From Pelagerythrobacter marensis (GTDB taxonomy: Bacteria; Pseudomonadota; Alphaproteobacteria; Sphingomonadales; Sphingomonadaceae): 64,000 nt of DNA. Shown in pieces: positions 60,153 through 64,000 of the stretch. The translations under genes were made by a program, and so were the position numbers. Under the pieces are notes generated by a model. It made no database searches and was not told the DNA's origin. It saw nothing but the letters and a program-made list of their open reading frames with translations. Location: the NCBI RefSeq assembly GCF_001028625.1, contig NZ_CP011805.1, positions 310,001 to 374,000 of the forward strand, read 5' to 3'. Positions within the stretch are counted from its first letter, which is position 1, and each line of letters begins with the position of its first letter.

Positions 60153-61265
60153 ATGCAGGAAGGGGCGCTCTTCGAGGTCGAGGATACGGGCGGCAACGGT
60201 GTCCGCCTCGTTCTTTCAGGCCCCTACCTCGTTTCCACGATCGGGGCGGTGGATCAGGACCTGCGCGATATCGACGGCGATCTGGACACGATCGACCTAT
60301 CGAACGTCACCGAAATCGATACCGTCGGCGCCTGGATCGCCAGCAGCCTGGCCGCGCGCCACGATGCCGAAATCACCGGCGCCAGCGAACGCGCGCAACG
60401 CCTGCTGAACGCGGTCGGGCAGATCGGCGACGGGGCCGATATCCGGCCCGAACGTCTCCCCATATACCTGCGAGTGCCTGAAGAGGTTGGCGGAATCGTG
60501 CGCGAGTTCGGGCGCGGGTTCGTCGGCATCGTCGGCTTCCTGGGCCAGATCCTGGTCGCGGGCGCGGGGCTGATCCGCCACCCTTCGCGCTTTCGCGGGC
60601 GCGCGCTGGTGCGGCAGATGGAACTGGTCGGCGTGTCCTCCCTGCCGATCATCGGGCTGATGAGCTTCCTGATCGGGATCGTCATCGCGCAGCAGGGGGC
60701 CGTGCAGCTGGCGCAGTTCGGGGCCGAGACGCTGACGATCAACCTCGTCGGCCGGATCACCCTGCGCGAACTGGGCGTGCTGATGACCGCGATCATGGTC
60801 GCGGGCCGTTCGGGCAGTGCCTTCGCCGCGCAGCTCGGCACGATGAAGCTGACCGAGGAAGTCGACGCCATGCGCACCATCGGGATCTCTCCGATGGAGG
60901 CGCTGGTGATCCCGCGCATCCTCGCCGCCGTGTTGATGATGCCGCTGCTCGGCTTCTTCGCATCGTGCATTGCGATCGTGGGCGGGGCGGTGATCGGCGA
61001 CGTCATGCTGGGCATTCCGTTCCTCACCTTCCTCAATCGGATACAGGAGGTCGTACCGCTCTACGATCTCTACGTCGGGCTGGCCAAGGCGCCGGTCTTC
61101 GGGCTGATCGTGGCGCTGACCGGCTGCTATCAGGGGCTGCAGGTTCAGGGCAATTCGGAACAGGTCGGGATGAAAACGACCAAGGCCGTGGTCCAGGCGA
61201 TCTTCATGGTCATCGTGCTCGATGCCTTCTTCGCGGTGTTCTTCACCGAGATCGGATGGGGATGA
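60153..61265 (+). CDS. mlaE: MlaE-type lipid ABC permease with N-terminal STAS domain
   Basis: Protein of 370 residues. Residues 1-100 are a STAS-like domain (LVLSGPYLVSTIGAVDQDL, TIDLSNVTEIDTVGAWIASS), corresponding to the separate MlaB protein of E. coli. Residues 115-370 are the MlaE permease: LVRQMELVGVSSLPIIGLMS, AGRSGSAFAAQLGTMKLTEEVDAM and the conserved NSEQVGMKTTKAVV near the end. It should move phospholipid between inner membrane and the MlaD ring. First gene of a four-gene operon; divergent from valS. Confidence 0.94.
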   Translation: MQEGALFEVEDTGGNGVRLVLSGPYLVSTIGAVDQDLRDIDGDLDTIDLSNVTEIDTVGAWIASSLAARHDAEITGASERAQRLLNAVGQIGDGADIRPERLPIYLRVPEEVGGIVREFGRGFVGIVGFLGQILVAGAGLIRHPSRFRGRALVRQMELVGVSSLPIIGLMSFLIGIVIAQQGAVQLAQFGAETLTINLVGRITLRELGVLMTAIMVAGRSGSAFAAQLGTMKLTEEVDAMRTIGISPMEALVIPRILAAVLMMPLLGFFASCIAIVGGAVIGDVMLGIPFLTFLNRIQEVVPLYDLYVGLAKAPVFGLIVALTGCYQGLQVQGNSEQVGMKTTKAVVQAIFMVIVLDAFFAVFFTEIGWG

Positions 61266-62116
61266 CCGAGGACGACAGCGAACTCGAAGCCAGGGGGCTG
61301 GGCCGGTATGAACGGTTCCGCGGCGATCACCCGATCGTGGTGGAAGGGCTGGTCAATCGTTTCGGCGATCAGGCCGTGCACGAAGACCTGTCGCTGACCG
61401 TCAATCGCGGCGAAATCCTGGGCGTGGTCGGCGGATCGGGCACCGGCAAATCGGTTCTGATGCGGTCCATCATCGGCTTGCAGACGCCCAGCGCGGGCGA
61501 GATCGAGGTGTTCGGACGGTCGATCACCGATGCCGAGCCGGACGAAAACCTCGGCCTGCGCAACCGCTGGGGCGTGCTGTTCCAGGGCGGTGCGCTGTTT
61601 TCGACCCTGACCGTGGGCGAAAACGTGGAGGTGCCGCTCAAGCAGTTCTATCCCGATATCAAACCGCAACTGCTGCACGAAATCGCGCGCTACAAGGTCG
61701 TGATGTCGGGCCTGCCGGAAGAGGCGGCGAGCAAGTACCCGTCGGAGCTGTCGGGCGGAATGCGCAAGCGGGCCGGCCTCGCACGTGCGCTGGCGCTGGA
61801 CCCGGAGCTGCTGTTTCTGGACGAGCCGACCGCGGGGCTCGACCCGATCGGCGCGGCCAAGTTCGATCGGCTGACCCGCGAATTGCAGCAGACCCTGGGC
61901 CTTACGGTGTTTCTGATCACGCACGATCTCGATACGCTGTACGAAATCTGCGACCGCGTGGCGGTGCTGGCCGATCGCCGGGTGATCGCGGTGGGCACGA
62001 TCCCCGAACTGCTCGAAACCGATCACGAATGGATCGACGAATACTTCAACGGCCCGCGCGGACGCGCCGCTCGCGAAAGCAAGGCGCGCCGAAACGATGG
62101 ACAATCCCCCGGGTGA
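61262..62116 (+). CDS. mlaF: MlaF-type ABC transporter ATPase
   Basis: Protein of 284 residues whose ATG overlaps the mlaE stop. Walker A GGSGTGKSVLMRSI, Q-loop LFQGGALFSTLTVGENV (the GALFxSLTVxENV line is specific for MlaF/MKL proteins), ABC signature LSGGMRKRAGLARALAL, Walker B LLFLDEPTAGLDPI and switch His in LITHDLDTL. It powers the MlaE permease. Its C-terminal 25 residues are basic. Confidence 0.95.
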   Translation: MTEDDSELEARGLGRYERFRGDHPIVVEGLVNRFGDQAVHEDLSLTVNRGEILGVVGGSGTGKSVLMRSIIGLQTPSAGEIEVFGRSITDAEPDENLGLRNRWGVLFQGGALFSTLTVGENVEVPLKQFYPDIKPQLLHEIARYKVVMSGLPEEAASKYPSELSGGMRKRAGLARALALDPELLFLDEPTAGLDPIGAAKFDRLTRELQQTLGLTVFLITHDLDTLYEICDRVAVLADRRVIAVGTIPELLETDHEWIDEYFNGPRGRAARESKARRNDGQSPG

Positions 62117-62148
62117 CGGGGCATAGGGGCCTGAGGTAATTTATTTCC

Positions 62149-63108
62149 ATGGAAACACGCGCAAATCATGTCTGGGTGGGGGTCGTAACGCTGGCTTTGC
62201 TGGCTGGCGCGGCCCTGTTCTTCATCTGGCTTGCCCGGCTGGGGCAGGGCGCGCAGGACGAATACGACATCTTCTTCAAGCAGTCGGTGGCGGGCCTCGC
62301 CAATGGGTCGCAGGTGTCGTTCGCCGGGGTTCCGGTGGGACAGGTCAGCCAGATCGCGCTGTGGGAAACCGATCCGCAATTCGTGCGCGTGCGTGTGAGG
62401 GTGAGGGAAGAGGTGCCGATCCGGGTCGGCACGACGGCGACGGTCCAGGGCTCCTTCACCGGCGTTTCGACCATCCTGCTCGATGGCGCGCGGCGCGATG
62501 CGCCGGCGCTCAGCTGTGCCGATGGCCCCGGCAACACCGCCTGCCCCGAAGGCGTGCCGGTAATCCCGACCAAGCCCGGCGGACTGGGCGAATTGCTGGC
62601 CAATGCGCCGCTGCTGCTGGAACGGCTGGCCACGCTGACCGAACGGCTGACGATGCTGCTGTCCGATGAAAATCAGGGCGAGATCGCGGGCATTCTGCGC
62701 AATACCAACCGTATGACGGCCGATCTCGCGCAAACCGCCCCGCAGGTGGAACGCACGATGGCCGAACTGCAGGTGACCCTGCGCGAATCGAGCGAGGCGC
62801 TGGACGCGTTCGAGAAAGTCATGGGGTCGACCGACCGGCTGCTGAATCAGGAAGGGCAGTCGCTCGCCGGGCAATTGCGCTCCACCCTGACCGCGGCCGA
62901 GGCAGCGGCCAATGCCCTGACCGAAACGATGGAACAGACGCAGCCGGCCACGCGCCAGCTCAGCGAAAGCACACTGCCCGCGGCAGAGGCGGCGCTGCAG
63001 GATCTGCGCGCGACCAGCAAGGCGCTGCGTAATGTGACCGAAAAGATCGAAACGCAGGGCGCGGGCTCGTTGATCGGCGGGCAGCAGTTGCCCGATTACG
63101 AACCATGA
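62149..63108 (+). CDS. mlaD: MlaD-family MCE-domain protein
   Basis: Protein of 319 residues. One N-terminal helix (VGVVTLALLAGAALFFIWLARL) is followed by a single MCE domain (YDIFFKQSVAGLANGSQVSFAGVPVGQVSQI) and by a long helical region of about 150 residues (LLERLATLTERLTMLLSDEN to KIETQGAGSLIGG). A long helical tail is more like Mycobacterium MCE or PqiB proteins than the short E. coli MlaD, so it could form part of a tube across the periplasm. Confidence 0.93.
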   Translation: METRANHVWVGVVTLALLAGAALFFIWLARLGQGAQDEYDIFFKQSVAGLANGSQVSFAGVPVGQVSQIALWETDPQFVRVRVRVREEVPIRVGTTATVQGSFTGVSTILLDGARRDAPALSCADGPGNTACPEGVPVIPTKPGGLGELLANAPLLLERLATLTERLTMLLSDENQGEIAGILRNTNRMTADLAQTAPQVERTMAELQVTLRESSEALDAFEKVMGSTDRLLNQEGQSLAGQLRSTLTAAEAAANALTETMEQTQPATRQLSESTLPAAEAALQDLRATSKALRNVTEKIETQGAGSLIGGQQLPDYEP

Positions 63109-63134
63109 TCGCCACCGGATTACAGGGGAAGGCA

Positions 63135-63722
63135 ATGCGCGCGACAGTCAGGACTTTTCCGGCGCTTGCGGCACTTGCCGCGCTGGCCGGTTGCGTCAGT
63201 TTCGGCAGCGAGCCGCCCGAAAGCCTGCTGACGCTGACCCCGACGGCAGAGGCGCCGGCGGGATCGGGTGCTGCGGGCCATGCCGCCGGTTCGCTGGCAA
63301 TCCTGGTTCCCGACGCGCCTGCACGGCTGGATGTCGTGCGCGTGCCGGTACAGGTGAGCGATGCCAGCCTCGCCTATCTGAAAGATGCGGTGTGGGTGGA
63401 TAAGCCCGCGCGGCTGTTCCGCACCCTGCTGGCTGAAACGATCCGCACCCGCACCGCGCGGGTGGTGATCGATTCGGATGATCCGGCGCTGACCCCGAAA
63501 ACCCAGTTGCGCGGGGTCCTGCGCGATTTCGGATACGATGCGTCGACTTCTTCCGTGATCGTGCGCTTCGATGCGATCCGCGACACCAGCGATCAGGGAA
63601 TCGAAACCCGCCGTTTCGAAAGCATTATCCCCGGCATTGCCCCCGAAGCCGCCGAAGTCGGCCCCGCACTCAACCGTGCAGCCAACGACGTCGCCGGCCA
63701 GGTCGCGGACTGGGTGGGCTAG
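63135..63722 (+). CDS. ABC-type transport auxiliary lipoprotein (PqiC/LptE-like)
   Basis: Protein of 195 residues from the ATG at 63135 (AGGGGAAGG upstream); an ATG inside the mlaD stop, ten codons earlier, is the alternative. Lipobox LAGC. The ABC-trans-aux core reads LLTLTPTAEAPAGSG, VRVPVQVSDASLAYLKDAVWVDKPARLFRTLLAETIR and FGYDASTSSVIVRFDAIRD. It is likely outer-membrane-anchored and docks the MlaD tube, as PqiC does for PqiB. No mlaC or mlaA gene follows in the window. Confidence 0.88.
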   Translation: MRATVRTFPALAALAALAGCVSFGSEPPESLLTLTPTAEAPAGSGAAGHAAGSLAILVPDAPARLDVVRVPVQVSDASLAYLKDAVWVDKPARLFRTLLAETIRTRTARVVIDSDDPALTPKTQLRGVLRDFGYDASTSSVIVRFDAIRDTSDQGIETRRFESIIPGIAPEAAEVGPALNRAANDVAGQVADWVG

Positions 63723-63746
63723 GCGACAATCGGCGTCGAGTTCCGG

Positions 63747-64000
63747 TCAGGAAACGTCTGAGCGCCCAACGAGTGTCGTGAACGTGCTTGCTGTCAGGAA
63801 CCGGGCGCGGCGTTGGTCGCGGCGGGTGGCGGCTTCTTCATCGTGGCCCCACAGCTCGGCCTGCCAGTCCTCTTCCAGGTTCGCGGCGTTCCACAGCGCC
63901 CCGGCATCCGCATCGTCCTGCAGCGCGGCCAGCGCAATGCAGAGCGATGCGGCGAGCGAGGCCATTGCCTGCACCCCGGCGAGCGTGAAATCATCGGTGC
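63747..64000 (-). CDS. ATP12-family F1-ATPase assembly chaperone, C-terminal part
   Basis: Only the last 84 residues lie in the window; the gene runs off the right edge. The readable end, DFTLAGVQAMASLAASLCIAL then ALWNAANLEEDWQAELWGHDEEAATRRDQRRARF, matches the C-terminus of ATP12 proteins (the DEDWQxxxWGxDEEA line). ATP12 assists assembly of the alpha subunit of F1-ATPase. An internal ATG at 63974 is not the true start. Confidence 0.8.
   Translation of the reverse strand, partial: TDDFTLAGVQAMASLAASLCIALAALQDDADAGALWNAANLEEDWQAELWGHDEEAATRRDQRRARFLTASTFTTLVGRSDVS

Overview
The window is a high-GC bacterial chromosome segment, almost certainly from an alphaproteobacterium of the order Sphingomonadales, most likely Erythrobacteraceae. 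The evidence is the gene order tRNA-Leu, tig, clpP, clpX; a ChpT-type histidine phosphotransferase; RpoH; an Mla system whose permease carries a STAS domain; a DUF3297 protein; and a PyrB gene overlapping a PyrC-like gene that has lost its metal ligands. The genus call is inference from gene content and protein style.

Positions 1-16600 are accessory and partly decaying. A broken HxlR regulator and a broken pirin gene flank a 26-bp palindrome, followed by an intact pirin, a GNAT protein and an FMN reductase. Next is a catalase whose 5' end has been lost in a deletion that joined it to a SulP transporter, itself cut short. That SulP gene is the last member of a sulfide/persulfide detoxification operon: BigR-type repressor, Blh persulfide dioxygenase, two YeeE/YedE half-transporters, DUF442 protein and SulP. 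A CstB-like dioxygenase-rhodanese fusion lies divergent to it across a shared dyad operator. An ABC-F scrap and a small LuxR-type HTH protein follow, then a complete four-gene chaperone-usher pilus operon (pilin, chaperone, usher, tip adhesin). The 3' end of a tRNA-Val marks the right edge of this region.

Positions 16600-46000 are mostly core: SppA, PyrB and pseudo-PyrC, a ParA / DNA-binding / TPR-SPOR lipoprotein operon, a Sel1-SPOR protein, bacterioferritin with its ferredoxin behind two tandem operator-like palindromes, Der, tRNA-Leu, trigger factor with a histone-like Lys/Ala/Pro tail, ClpP, ClpX, MtgA, RpoH, RluD, ChpT, an AmpD-like amidase, RNase P RNA and UDP-glucose dehydrogenase.

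Positions 46000-64000 hold a TorF-type porin, SIMPL protein, glyoxalase I, NhaA, an NfrB-like glycosyltransferase overlapping an NfrA C-terminal-domain protein, a TauE/SafE exporter with a TIGR02186 partner, a HerA-like ATPase and QueE. ValS follows, with a palindromic repeat inserted in frame inside its coding sequence. Then come an mlaE-mlaF-mlaD plus lipoprotein lipid-transport operon and the C-terminal end of an ATP12-type chaperone gene. No CRISPR array, intact insertion sequence, integrase or phage gene was seen.
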